Part shown: positions 7,738-15,966 of the stretch, piece by piece
Layout of the letters: every line of letters begins with the position of its first letter
Position numbering within the stretch: position 1 is the stretch's first letter
Source of the DNA: Pseudomonas viridiflava
GTDB lineage: Bacteria > Pseudomonadota > Gammaproteobacteria > Pseudomonadales > Pseudomonadaceae
NCBI RefSeq assembly: GCF_003702045.1
Contig: NZ_RBTP01000076.1
Span: 244,257 to 308,256 of the forward strand
DNA length: 64,000 bases
Direction: 5' to 3'
Notes under the pieces: generated by a model
What the model was told of the DNA's origin: nothing
What the model saw: the letters and a program-made list of their open reading frames with translations, nothing else
Databases searched by the model: none
Made by a program: the position numbers and the translations under genes

Positions 7738-8155
7738 TTTGATTACTCAAGCAAATTTCAACGGGCGCACACGATAAAGAAAAGTCACTGCGCATGCCAG
7801 CGTCCAGGCCCTTGGGCGCGGGCGTCTTACGTCATGGACACGTCGATAACGGAACGCATGGGGGCCTTGTGACTACGATAATGAGGCCTTGTTCCGGCTG
7901 TTCGTCAGACCGTTCCCGCCTGCGACAAAAACGCACAGCCGCAGGGCACCACTCTGTGGGCCAGAAGCCCCGGCAGTCAGTATTTTCAAGGCGTTGCGAC
8001 TGTAAAACCGTCAGCGTGAAAAAAACGTCATGAAACGGGCGGCGCGGATTGGAACACAGCGCTCAAGTGTTCAGACATCTGACCGATAGGCCCCCACTCA
8101 CGTTACGTTTTGTTTCTGTCGCATGGAATGCGCACTCTGACTCTGGAAGCCATCT
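7738..8155 (+). other. Divergent intergenic region, zapA operon / chemoreceptor, 418 bp
   Basis: No supported gene. A 79-codon frame at 7794-8033 has no recognisable character. The region must carry the zapA-operon promoter on the minus strand. A FliA-like promoter for the chemoreceptor lies at 8063-8088. Confidence 0.5.
8063..8088 (+). promoter_or_regulatory. Candidate FliA (sigma-28) promoter of the chemoreceptor gene
   Basis: TCAAG (8063-8067), 14 bases, then ACCGATA (8082-8088). The Pseudomonas FliA consensus is TCAAG, about 13-15 bases, GCCGATA, so only one base differs. It lies 68 bases before the receptor ATG. Motility-class control is usual for such receptors. Confidence 0.65.
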
Positions 8156-9781
8156 ATGTCCCTTCGCAATATGAATATCGCCCCGCGCGCCTTTCTTGGG
8201 TTTGCCATGATCGGCGCGCTGATGCTGATCCTCGGTGTTGTCGCCCTGTCGCAGATGAGCAAGATTCGCGGCGCGACCGAAGTGCTCGCCGACAATAACG
8301 TGCCTAGCATCAAAAGCCTGGATCGCTTTGCGGAAGTCAGTATCCGTCTGCGGGTTTTGTCCTACCGCCTGCTGGTCAATCGCGAGCCGGAGATTCAGCA
8401 AAAGACCATCGAATTGCTGGCCATGCGCAACAAGCAGATCAACGATGCCCAGGCCATTTACGAGAAGCTGATCAGCGACCCGAATGAGCGAGCGCTTTAC
8501 AACCAGTACGTCCAATTGCTCGGGCAGTACCGTGATCTTGAATCGCGCATGAAAACCCTGACGCTTGCCAACAAGGTTGATGAGCTGCAGGACCTGCTTA
8601 ACAAAGACATGCTCAGTAACTCTGACCAGATGAACGCCGTACTGATCAAGCTCGTCGACATCAACACCGCGCAATTGATGCAGGTGAAGAAGCAGGCAGC
8701 CGAAGAGTACGAGTCGGCGTTCAACAGGGTCATCGGTTTGTTGATAGCCGCCACGCTGCTGACCCTCGTGTTCGCCTGGATGCTGATCAAAAGCATCACC
8801 ACGCCCATAGCAGCTGCATTGACTGCCGCCGAAACCATTGCCCAAGGCAACCTGACGCAGCCGATCAACGTGGACGGCACCGATGAGGCCGGTCGTCTGC
8901 TGCAAGCGATGAAAACCATGCAGGACAAGCTGCGCGATACCCTGCAGCGTATTTCCGGCTCGGCCACACAGCTGGCGTCTGCCGCCGAAGAGCTGAACGC
9001 GGTGACCGACGAAAGCGCACGCGGACTGGTGCAGCAGAACGACGAAATCGAGCAGGCCGCCACGGCGGTCAACGAGATGACCAGCGCAGTGGAAGAAGTG
9101 GCGCGCAACGCGACCAGCACCTCCGAAGCGTCACGCAACGCCACCGCTTCGGCAGGCGACGGACGCGATCTGGTATTGGAAACGGTCAATGCCATTGAGC
9201 GCATGAGCGGCGATGTGAAGGAAACCGCAGAGCTGATCGGCAATCTGGCCAATGAATCCCGCGACATCGGCAAGGTGCTGGACGTGATTCGAGGCTTGGC
9301 AGATCAGACCAACCTGCTGGCGCTGAACGCTGCCATCGAGGCTGCGCGTGCGGGTGAAGCCGGCCGTGGGTTTGCAGTAGTGGCTGATGAGGTTCGCGCC
9401 CTCGCCCATCGCACCCAACAGTCGACCAGCGAAATCGAACGCATGATCGGCAGCATTCAGGGCGGTACGGAGCAAGCGGTCAGCTCGATGCGAAACAGCA
9501 CCGAGCGCGCCGAATCGACCTTGAGCATTGCCAAAGGCGCGGGCCTTGCGCTGGACACCATCAACAGCGCGGTGGAAGAGATCAACGAGCGCAATCTGGT
9601 GATCGCCAGTGCGGCGGAAGAACAGGCACAAGTGGCGCGTGAAGTGGACCGCAACCTGGTCAACATCCGCGACCTGTCCGCCCAGTCCACCACCGGCGCC
9701 AACCAGACCAGCGCAGCCAGCACCGAGCTGTCGCGCCTGGCGGTCGACTTGAACAGCATGGTTGGGCGGTTCAGCCTTTAA
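8156..9781 (+). CDS. Methyl-accepting chemotaxis protein, 4HB sensor
   Basis: The protein is 541 residues. The first membrane segment (about 12-32, FLGFAMIGALMLILGVVALS) is followed by a periplasmic four-helix-bundle domain of about 155 residues rich in helices. The second membrane segment (about 193-210, VIGLLIAATLLTLVFAWML) leads to a HAMP domain and the cytoplasmic signalling hairpin. Its tip reads LADQTNLLALNAAIEAARAG, the invariant CheA/CheW-binding region. No C-terminal CheR-docking pentapeptide is present (it ends MVGRFSL). The ligand cannot be read from sequence. GGAAG lies 8 bases before the ATG. The upstream FliA-like promoter suggests co-expression with flagellar genes. Confidence 0.93.
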   Translation: MSLRNMNIAPRAFLGFAMIGALMLILGVVALSQMSKIRGATEVLADNNVPSIKSLDRFAEVSIRLRVLSYRLLVNREPEIQQKTIELLAMRNKQINDAQAIYEKLISDPNERALYNQYVQLLGQYRDLESRMKTLTLANKVDELQDLLNKDMLSNSDQMNAVLIKLVDINTAQLMQVKKQAAEEYESAFNRVIGLLIAATLLTLVFAWMLIKSITTPIAAALTAAETIAQGNLTQPINVDGTDEAGRLLQAMKTMQDKLRDTLQRISGSATQLASAAEELNAVTDESARGLVQQNDEIEQAATAVNEMTSAVEEVARNATSTSEASRNATASAGDGRDLVLETVNAIERMSGDVKETAELIGNLANESRDIGKVLDVIRGLADQTNLLALNAAIEAARAGEAGRGFAVVADEVRALAHRTQQSTSEIERMIGSIQGGTEQAVSSMRNSTERAESTLSIAKGAGLALDTINSAVEEINERNLVIASAAEEQAQVAREVDRNLVNIRDLSAQSTTGANQTSAASTELSRLAVDLNSMVGRFSL

Positions 9782-9818
9782 TCAACGCCCTGCCAACGCC
9801 CTGCGTCCACTAGGGAAT

Positions 9819-9902
9819 GTGACGCAGAGCGTCACGGGCGGCGTGCTCAAGATGATCGTTGCTATGCTCTGCGTGGGTATGCCGCTCAGGACGCTCTGCG
9901 TC
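9819..9902 (+). repeat. GTGACGC hairpin repeat between convergent genes
   Basis: Starts with the inverted repeat gtgacgcagagcgtcac (9819-9835) and continues with gctctgcgtgggtatgc and gacgctctgcgtcagg, which are modules also present at 5068-5200 and 25540-25616. It occupies the gap between the chemoreceptor and gbdR. Confidence 0.65.
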
Positions 9903-9925
9903 AGGTCTTGCGTCTGATCGGCGTT

Positions 9926-11029
9926 CTACAGCCTGACACTCGCAAATGTCGATTCATTGCGCGCCTGGCTCAGTGCCGACATCGGCCCTGACAGCGGTGC
10001 CAGTACCATTGCCTGCGGGATCGGCATCATGGCGACTTGCTGTGCTGTGTTGGAGCCTACGCGCTCGTCGCGCGGCGGGATGCCGAAGTATTCGCGGTAG
10101 CACTTGGAAAAGTGCGGCGTGGAAACAAAGCCGCAGACCGACGCCACTTCAATGATCGACATGGGCGTCTGCTTGAGCAATTGCCTGGCCCGGATCAGGC
10201 GCAGTTTGAGGTAATAGCGCGACGGCGAGCAGTGCAGGTATTTCTGGAACAACCGCTCCAGCTGCCGGCGGGAAACCGCAACGTAGACGGCCAGTTCGTC
10301 GAGGTCGATGGGCTCTTCGAGATTGGCCTCCATCAGCGCCACGATCTCCTGAAGCTTGGGCTGATTGGTGCCCAGCATGTGTTTGAGCGGCACGCGCTGA
10401 TGATCCTGCTCGTTGCGAATGCGCTCGTAGACAAACATCTCGGAAATCGCCGCCGACAGTTCGCGGCCATGATCACGGCTGATCAAGTGCAGCATCATGT
10501 CCAGCGGCGCAGTGCCGCCGGAGCTGGTGAAACGGTTGCGGTCCAGGGTGAACAGGCGCGTGCTCATCGCCACCCGAGGGAAGGCTTCCTGCATGGAAGC
10601 CAGGCATTCCCAGTGCACGCTGCAATCGAAACCGTCCAGCAGACCGGCACAGGCCAGCGCCCAACTGCCCGTACACACCGCGCCCAGACGACGGGACTGA
10701 CGCGCCTGACTTTGCAGCCAGCTCACGTGTTCGCGAGTCACGGTACGCTGAATGCCGACACCGCCACAGACGATAACCGTGTCCATGACCGGCGCTTGCT
10801 GCATCGCAGCGTCCGGGGTGATCTGCAGGCCGTCGCTGGCCCAGACCTGGCCACCGTCCAGACTCAGCGTGGTCCATCGATACAGCTCACGGCCCGACAG
10901 CTGATTGGCCATACGCAGGGGTTCTACCGCCGAAGCGAGGGAGATCAGTGTGAAGTTATCCAGCAGCAGAAAACCGATGGATTGCGGGGCGCGGTTCTGG
11001 GGTTGAGTCCCTTGATTGAACGATGTCAT
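9926..11029 (-). CDS. gbdR: GbdR, AraC-family activator of choline and glycine betaine catabolism
   Basis: The protein is 367 residues: an N-terminal DJ-1/PfpI (glutamine amidotransferase-like) sensing domain (about 18-190, with GAVCTGSWALACAGLLDG) and a C-terminal AraC/XylS pair of helix-turn-helix motifs (about 230-325; VSRRQLERLF and MSIIEVASVCGFVSTPHFSK). The sequence closely matches what I know of P. aeruginosa GbdR, which responds to glycine betaine and dimethylglycine. The start is ATG 11029 behind AAGGAGATAG; the in-frame upstream ATG lacks such a site. It lies next to cbcX, as gbdR and cbcXWV lie near each other in P. aeruginosa, and is transcribed away from it. Confidence 0.92.
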   Translation of the reverse strand: MTSFNQGTQPQNRAPQSIGFLLLDNFTLISLASAVEPLRMANQLSGRELYRWTTLSLDGGQVWASDGLQITPDAAMQQAPVMDTVIVCGGVGIQRTVTREHVSWLQSQARQSRRLGAVCTGSWALACAGLLDGFDCSVHWECLASMQEAFPRVAMSTRLFTLDRNRFTSSGGTAPLDMMLHLISRDHGRELSAAISEMFVYERIRNEQDHQRVPLKHMLGTNQPKLQEIVALMEANLEEPIDLDELAVYVAVSRRQLERLFQKYLHCSPSRYYLKLRLIRARQLLKQTPMSIIEVASVCGFVSTPHFSKCYREYFGIPPRDERVGSNTAQQVAMMPIPQAMVLAPLSGPMSALSQARNESTFASVRL

Positions 11030-11115
11030 CACACTATCTCCTTTCACGTGGCGGGGTCGGCTTCAGGCGAGGCTCTTGTTATGGCCCTCATCAATACCGG
11101 GCTTTGCAAAGACAT

Positions 11116-11131
11116 CGCAAATCCCATGCCT
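11116..11131 (-). promoter_or_regulatory. Candidate sigma-54 (RpoN) promoter of gbdR
   Basis: On the minus strand it reads AGGCAT-gggat-TTGCG against the consensus TGGCAC-N5-TTGCA. The essential GG and GC doublets are 10 bases apart. It lies about 90 bases upstream of the gbdR start. An RpoN promoter would tie gbdR to NtrC- or CbrB-type nitrogen/carbon control. Confidence 0.5.
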
Positions 11132-11739
11132 GAACTTGATCAGGTATTCAATAACCCCTGAAAACGACGTCGCGATGCGTCTGCCCGGTCGCGACGTACC
11201 TGTCTGTTTGCGACCGTGAGGCCCGTCATGGCCACGCGGGATGAGCAATTCGGTAGCACCTGAAGGAAATACACAGAAACAGGGCACGTGGGAAGTGCTA
11301 CTCAAAGCACAGGGGACAGAGCCATTGGCCATCGCTCGCTCACGCGCTAAAAGGTGGCGGTCGGGAAGCGAGGTGTTCAAAAATCGAGCAGGCGATTGAC
11401 GTCTAAAAACGGCAATGCCCCCTCCACTCCGGAACTAACCTCGGTTAACCCCCTCAAAAAGACCGCTTTCGCGGACGCGCTGCTCGCCATCAAACGAGTG
11501 AGTGACGAGGCTTTCCAGGACCGAGAGCCTGCCTCCGGCTCTGCTACGCTGGAGCCGCATTGCCCGCAGCATGAGCCATTGCGCACGCGCTCGACGCCTG
11601 GCACCGACACGCTCATACCGACCAGCGCCAAAGGCTTCGAGCCGCGCGACCAGCAAACGTTTTTGGCCGTTTTCTGGCGGCTCCACCCTGCAGAAGTGCG
11701 CTTGCACGATGGAATAAATCTGTAAGCGACCTTGCGCAC

Positions 11740-11773
11740 ACTGGATGCGACTCCTCCTGTACTGGATACGACG
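11740..11773 (+). promoter_or_regulatory. Direct repeat upstream of cbcX, candidate GbdR-binding site
   Basis: actggatgcgact (11740-11752) and actggatacgacg (11761-11773) agree at 11 of 13 positions. Their starts are 21 bases apart, two helical turns, the spacing expected for the tandem helix-turn-helix motifs of an AraC-family activator. They lie about 170-200 bases before cbcX. Assignment to GbdR rests on position only. Confidence 0.5.
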
Positions 11774-11940
11774 CCCCCAGTATGCGTTTGATTTCCCCTG
11801 TTACATGATCGGCCTCACCTCGATCGCCGGGCGCAGTGTTGGGGCTTCGCGAAATGCATAGCCAACCCATAAGTCGCGTCAGTGCTCGCCTCTTCTGAGG
11901 CCGGGCAGGTGACCAAGAAGAAACTTAAAGGAGTCCACCC

Positions 11941-12888
11941 ATGAAAGGTTCCAAACCGTTGCTGTTGGCCGCCACGCTCTGTTTACCGGTGCTGGCACAG
12001 GCCGCTGAACCAGAAGCCTGTCATACCGTGAACTTCTCCGATGTCGGCTGGACCGACATCACCGTGACCACCGCCGTCACCAGCGCTGTACTCGAATCCC
12101 TCGGCTACAAGACCAAAACCACCATGATTTCCGTTCCCGTGACCTACAAGTCGCTGGCGGATGGCAAGAACATGGACGTGTTCCTGGGAAATTGGATGCC
12201 GACGATGGAAAACGACATCAAGGCCTATCGCGAAGCAGGCACCGTCGAAACCGTTCGAGCCAACCTGGAAAACGCCAAGTACACCCTCGCCGTACCGGAA
12301 GCGCTCTACAACAAGGGCCTGAAAGATTTTTCCGACATTGCCAAGTTCAAGAAGGAACTGGGCGGCAAGATCTACGGCATCGAGCCGGGCAACGACGGCA
12401 ATCGTCTGATCCAGAGCATGATCGACAAGAACGCTTTCGGCCTGAAAGACGCAGGTTTCAAAGTGGTCGAGTCCAGCGAAGCCGGCATGCTGTCGCAGGT
12501 TGACCGTGCGACCCGTCGCGACACCGACGTGGTGTTCCTGGGCTGGGAACCGCACCCGATGAACAAGCGCTTCAAGATGAAGTACCTGACCGGTGGCGAC
12601 GAGTTCTTCGGCCCCAACTACGGCCAGGCAACCATCTACACCAACACGCGCAAGGGCTATACCCAGGAATGCAGCAACGTAGGCCAGTTGCTCAAGAACC
12701 TGTCGTTCACCCTGGACATGGAAAGCACGCTGATGGGTAACGTGCTGGAAGACAAGATGAAGCCGGATGCCGCTGCCAAGGCGTGGCTGAAGAAGAACCC
12801 TCAAGTGCTCGATACCTGGCTCGCGGGTGTGACCACTGTTGACGGCAAACCGGGGTTGGACGCAGCCAAAGCCAAGCTGACCCAGTAA
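11941..12888 (+). CDS. cbcX: Choline/betaine/carnitine ABC transporter, periplasmic binding protein CbcX
   Basis: The protein is 315 residues with a cleavable signal peptide ending at AQA-A (about residue 21). It belongs to the ChoX/ProX class of quaternary-amine binders. Aromatic box candidates are W37 (DVGWTD), W85 (GNWMPT), a Tyr near 142 (KIYGIEPG) and a Trp near 202 (FLGWEPH), the positions used in ChoX to hold the trimethylammonium group. It delivers ligand to CbcWV. The start follows AAAGGAG. It is separated from cbcW by a 67-base gap holding a strong hairpin, probably for excess production of the binding protein. Confidence 0.92.
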   Translation: MKGSKPLLLAATLCLPVLAQAAEPEACHTVNFSDVGWTDITVTTAVTSAVLESLGYKTKTTMISVPVTYKSLADGKNMDVFLGNWMPTMENDIKAYREAGTVETVRANLENAKYTLAVPEALYNKGLKDFSDIAKFKKELGGKIYGIEPGNDGNRLIQSMIDKNAFGLKDAGFKVVESSEAGMLSQVDRATRRDTDVVFLGWEPHPMNKRFKMKYLTGGDEFFGPNYGQATIYTNTRKGYTQECSNVGQLLKNLSFTLDMESTLMGNVLEDKMKPDAAAKAWLKKNPQVLDTWLAGVTTVDGKPGLDAAKAKLTQ

Positions 12889-12891
12889 GCC

Positions 12892-12922
12892 GACTGCAGG
12901 CGGGCTCGACCCGCCTGCAGTC
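12892..12922 (+). repeat. Perfect 13-bp stem hairpin in the cbcX-cbcW gap
   Basis: gactgcaggcggg and cccgcctgcagtc are exact inverted repeats around ctcga. No T tract follows, so it is not a normal terminator. Such hairpins after binding-protein genes often protect the upstream message from 3' exonucleases. Confidence 0.8.
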
Positions 12923-12955
12923 CTCACTTTCTCCCGCAAGCGGACAATCACTATC

Positions 12956-13801
12956 ATGCTGACTGATCATAAAATCCCTTTGGGCGAGTACATCGCCGCG
13001 TTCGTCGACTGGTTGACGCAAAATGGCGCCGACTACTTCGATGCGATTGCCTCGACACTGGAAATGATGATCCACGGGCTGACCTTCGCCCTCACCTGGT
13101 TCAACCCGCTGGTACTGATCGGCCTCATCGCCGCCCTCGCGCACTTCATCCAGCGCAAATGGGGCTTGACGGTGTTCGTCATCCTCTCGTTCCTGCTGAT
13201 CCTGAACCTGCATTACTGGCAGGAAACGATGGAGACCCTGGCGCAAGTGCTGTTCGCCACGATGGTCTGTGTCGTGATCGGCGTGCCGCTGGGCATCATT
13301 GCCGCGCATAAACCGATGTTCTACACGGTCATCCGCCCGCTGCTCGATCTGATGCAGACGGTGCCCACTTTCGTTTATCTGATTCCGACCCTGACGCTGT
13401 TCGGCCTGGGCGTGGTGCCCGGTCTGATTTCGACGGTGGTGTTCGCCATCGCCGCGCCGATTCGCCTGACCTACCTGGGCATCCGCGACGTGCCCCAGGA
13501 ACTGCTCGACGCGGGCAAGGCCTTCGGTTCTTCACGCCGCCAGCTGCTGACACGAATCGAACTGCCCTACGCCATGCCAAGCATCGCGGCCGGTATCACC
13601 CAGTGCATCATGCTGTCGTTGTCGATGGTGGTGATCGCCGCGCTGGTCGGTGCCGACGGCTTGGGCAAACCTGTGGTCAATGCATTGAACACCGCTGATA
13701 TCGCACTGGGCTTCGAAGCAGGCCTGGCAATCGTATTGTTGGCCATCATGCTCGACCGCATCTGCAAGCAACCCGAAGCCAAGGTAGGGTCCGACGCATG
13801 A
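12956..13801 (+). CDS. cbcW: Choline/betaine/carnitine ABC transporter, permease CbcW
   Basis: The protein is 281 residues, an integral membrane protein of the ProW/ChoW class with about six to seven hydrophobic spans (for example MMIHGLTFALTWFNPLVLIG and TVFVILSFLLILNLHYW). The binding-protein-dependent permease domain spans about 95-275, and its coupling loop reads VPQELLDAGKAFGSSRRQLL. Its stop overlaps the cbcV start (ATGA), so the two are co-translated. As a homodimer it forms the channel for choline, betaine and carnitine. Confidence 0.92.
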   Translation: MLTDHKIPLGEYIAAFVDWLTQNGADYFDAIASTLEMMIHGLTFALTWFNPLVLIGLIAALAHFIQRKWGLTVFVILSFLLILNLHYWQETMETLAQVLFATMVCVVIGVPLGIIAAHKPMFYTVIRPLLDLMQTVPTFVYLIPTLTLFGLGVVPGLISTVVFAIAAPIRLTYLGIRDVPQELLDAGKAFGSSRRQLLTRIELPYAMPSIAAGITQCIMLSLSMVVIAALVGADGLGKPVVNALNTADIALGFEAGLAIVLLAIMLDRICKQPEAKVGSDA

Positions 13802-14976
13802 GTATCATCAAATTCGACAAGGTAGACGTCATCTTCTCCAAGGATCCGCGTGAGGCCCTCAAGCTGCTGGATGAAGGCCTGACGCGTGACCAGATCCTCA
13901 AGAAAACCGGGCAGATCGTGGGCGTGGAAAACGCCACCCTGGAAATCGAGAAAGGCGAAATCTGCGTCTTGATGGGCCTGTCCGGCTCCGGCAAATCCAG
14001 CCTGCTGCGCTGCATCAACGGGCTCAACACCGTGAGCCGCGGCTCGCTGTTCGTCGAGCATGAAGGCTCGCAGATCAACATCGCCAACTGCACAGCGGCA
14101 GAACTGAAAATGATGCGCACCAAGCGTATTGCGATGGTCTTCCAGAAGTTCGCCCTGATGCCTTGGCTGACCGTGCGCGAAAACATCAGTTTCGGCCTCG
14201 AAATGCAGGGTCGTCCTGAAAAGGAACGGCGCAAGCTGGTGGACGAGAAGCTCGAACTGGTCGGCCTGACGCAGTGGCGCAACAAGAAACCGGACGAACT
14301 TTCCGGCGGTATGCAGCAGCGTGTGGGCCTGGCCCGCGCATTGGCGATGGACGCCGACATCCTGCTGATGGACGAACCGTTCTCGGCGCTTGACCCGTTG
14401 ATCCGCCAAGGCCTGCAAGATGAGCTGTTGGCACTGCAAAGCAAGCTGAGCAAGACCATCGTGTTCGTCAGCCATGACCTGGATGAGGCGCTGAAACTGG
14501 GCAGCCGCATCGCGATCATGAAAGACGGTCGCATCGTTCAATACAGCGTGCCAGAGCAGATCGTGCTCAACCCGGCGGATGAATACGTGCGCACGTTTGT
14601 CGCTCATACCAACCCGCTGAATGTGCTGTGCGGCCGCAGCCTGATGCGCACGGTCGATCAATGCACCCGGGTGAATGGCTCGCTGTGCCTGGACCCGGGT
14701 GGCGATTCCTGGCTGGACCTGGCCGACGGCAATGTCATCAAAAGCGCACGCCAGGGCACCGACTCGCTGGACCTGCAAAACTGGACACCTGGTCAGGACG
14801 TCAACACCCTCGACCGCCGCCCGACCCTCGTGCACTCCAACATCGGCATGCGCGACGCCTTGCAAATCCGCTACCAGACCGGTAACAAACTGGTGCTTCA
14901 GGATGGCGACCAGGTCGTCGGCATTCTGGGTGATACCGAGCTGTATCACGCATTGCTGGGCAAGAATCACGGTTGA
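13798..14976 (+). CDS. cbcV: Choline/betaine/carnitine ABC transporter, ATP-binding protein CbcV
   Basis: The protein is 392 residues. Walker A is GLSGSGKSSLL, the signature is LSGGMQQRVGLARA, Walker B is ILLMDEPFSALDP, and the switch histidine is in VFVSHDLDEA. An N-terminal stretch with DEGLTRDQILKKTGQIVGV precedes the ATPase core, as in ProV/ChoV. The C-terminal part after about residue 275 is an accessory domain replacing the tandem CBS pair of ProV; I see no clear CBS pattern. It powers CbcWX. Confidence 0.93.
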   Translation: MSIIKFDKVDVIFSKDPREALKLLDEGLTRDQILKKTGQIVGVENATLEIEKGEICVLMGLSGSGKSSLLRCINGLNTVSRGSLFVEHEGSQINIANCTAAELKMMRTKRIAMVFQKFALMPWLTVRENISFGLEMQGRPEKERRKLVDEKLELVGLTQWRNKKPDELSGGMQQRVGLARALAMDADILLMDEPFSALDPLIRQGLQDELLALQSKLSKTIVFVSHDLDEALKLGSRIAIMKDGRIVQYSVPEQIVLNPADEYVRTFVAHTNPLNVLCGRSLMRTVDQCTRVNGSLCLDPGGDSWLDLADGNVIKSARQGTDSLDLQNWTPGQDVNTLDRRPTLVHSNIGMRDALQIRYQTGNKLVLQDGDQVVGILGDTELYHALLGKNHG

Positions 14977-15011
14977 AGGAGCGTATAGCCGGCGCGCAGT
15001 AAACAGAGAAT

Positions 15012-15106
15012 CTGTGGGAGCGAGCTTGCTCGCGAAGAGGCCAGTGAATCCAGTCGGGACTTTTCGCCTGATGCATGGTTTTTCGCGAGCGAGCTCGCTC
15101 CCACAG
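15012..15106 (+). repeat. REPIN (paired REP), GGGAGCGAGC type
   Basis: ctgtgggagcgagcttgctc (from 15012) and its inverted copy ending gagctcgctcccacag (15106) flank about 45 bases. This is the classic paired Pseudomonas REP. It lies between cbcV and betI. Confidence 0.88.
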
Positions 15107-15179
15107 CCTCAGTTCCTTCCAGAAATCCAAGCTTCCCCATCCAATTTCAGAAGAGTTTTCGAACGTCCGCTATTTTTTA

Positions 15180-15199
15180 TTGATTGATCGTTCAATCAA
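15180..15199 (+). promoter_or_regulatory. Candidate BetI operator
   Basis: TTGATTGA-tcgt-TCAATCAA: perfect 8-bp arms, 68 bases before the betI start. TetR-family repressors such as BetI bind dyads of this length next to their own gene. Choline would relieve repression of betIBA. Confidence 0.7.
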
Positions 15200-15266
15200 A
15201 AATCTTTAGACTGTGCCAGCCATTTCGGTATAACGATCACTTCAGCCACTCGGGAGAATCGCGTTT

Positions 15267-15860
15267 ATGCCAAAGGTCGGTATGCAACCCATCCGCCGCC
15301 AACAGTTGATCCAGGCCACGCTTACCGCGGTCGATCAGGTTGGCATGGGCGACGCCAGCATTGCGTTGATCGCCCGTCTTGCGGGTGTGTCGAACGGCAT
15401 CATCAGTCACTACTTTCAGGACAAGAACGGCCTGATCGCAGCCACCATGCGCCATCTGATGAACGCACTGATCCAGACCGTCAGAGATCGCCGCCAGGCC
15501 CTGACCGACGACAGCCCACGTGCGCATCTGCAAGTGATCATCGAAGGCAACTTCGACGCTAGCCAGGTCAACGGCCCGGCCATGAAAACCTGGCTCGCCT
15601 TCTGGGCAACCAGCATGCATCACCCGTCGCTGCACCGTTTGCAGCGCATCAATGATCATCGCCTGTACTCGAACCTGTGCTGTCAGTTCCGCCGCGCATT
15701 GCCGCCGGAACAAGCACGCAACGCGGCCCGCGGGCTTGCAGCCCTGATAGATGGGTTGTGGCTGAGAGGCGCGTTGTCAGGCGATGCATTCGACACCGAG
15801 CAAGCGCAACGGATCGCTTACGAATACATGGACTTTCAACTGGCGAAATCGGCGAACTGA
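15267..15860 (+). CDS. betI: Choline-responsive transcriptional repressor BetI
   Basis: The protein is 197 residues of the TetR family. It begins MPKVGMQPIRRQQLIQATL. The helix-turn-helix (about 30-50) reads SIALIARLAGVSNGIISHYF, essentially the BetI consensus. The C-terminal ligand domain carries the family's WLAFWATSMHHP segment. It represses the bet genes in the absence of choline. It is first in betIBA, 106 bases before betB, with an obvious palindrome upstream. Confidence 0.95.
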   Translation: MPKVGMQPIRRQQLIQATLTAVDQVGMGDASIALIARLAGVSNGIISHYFQDKNGLIAATMRHLMNALIQTVRDRRQALTDDSPRAHLQVIIEGNFDASQVNGPAMKTWLAFWATSMHHPSLHRLQRINDHRLYSNLCCQFRRALPPEQARNAARGLAALIDGLWLRGALSGDAFDTEQAQRIAYEYMDFQLAKSAN

Positions 15861-15966
15861 GTGCTTACGAAGCGCCATCACCGACCGACTGAATCACCGT
15901 GTTGCCCGATGTTTCCGGCACACTGAAATCAGTCATCGCCTCCCCCACTGAATTTGCGAGGACTTT

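Larger units (their letters stand above)
11030..11940 (+). other. Long divergent control region gbdR-cbcX, 911 bp
   Basis: No gene is supported. Overlapping frames on both strands at 11354-11739 have no family resemblance and probably reflect GC bias. The region holds a sigma-54-like site for gbdR (11116-11131), a 21-bp-spaced direct repeat upstream of cbcX (11740-11773) and, at 11926-11933, the cbcX ribosome site AAAGGAG. The length is unusual for this otherwise compact window. Confidence 0.5.

Noticed and set aside
7794..8033. 79-codon frame upstream of the chemoreceptor
   Set aside because: No ribosome site; Arg/Gly/Ser-rich translation typical of non-coding high-GC sequence.
11354..11739. 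Overlapping 120-codon frames on both strands in the gbdR-cbcX gap
   Set aside because: Both strands equally open, no ribosome site, no recognisable domain; probably compositional.
11354..11940. Possible toxin-antitoxin or small mobile cassette in the unusually long gbdR-cbcX gap
   Set aside because: No paired small genes with ribosome sites and no flanking repeats; the length is better explained by regulation.
13567..14970. 467-codon frame antisense to cbcW/cbcV
   Set aside because: Shadow of an ABC ATPase with all its motifs on the other strand.
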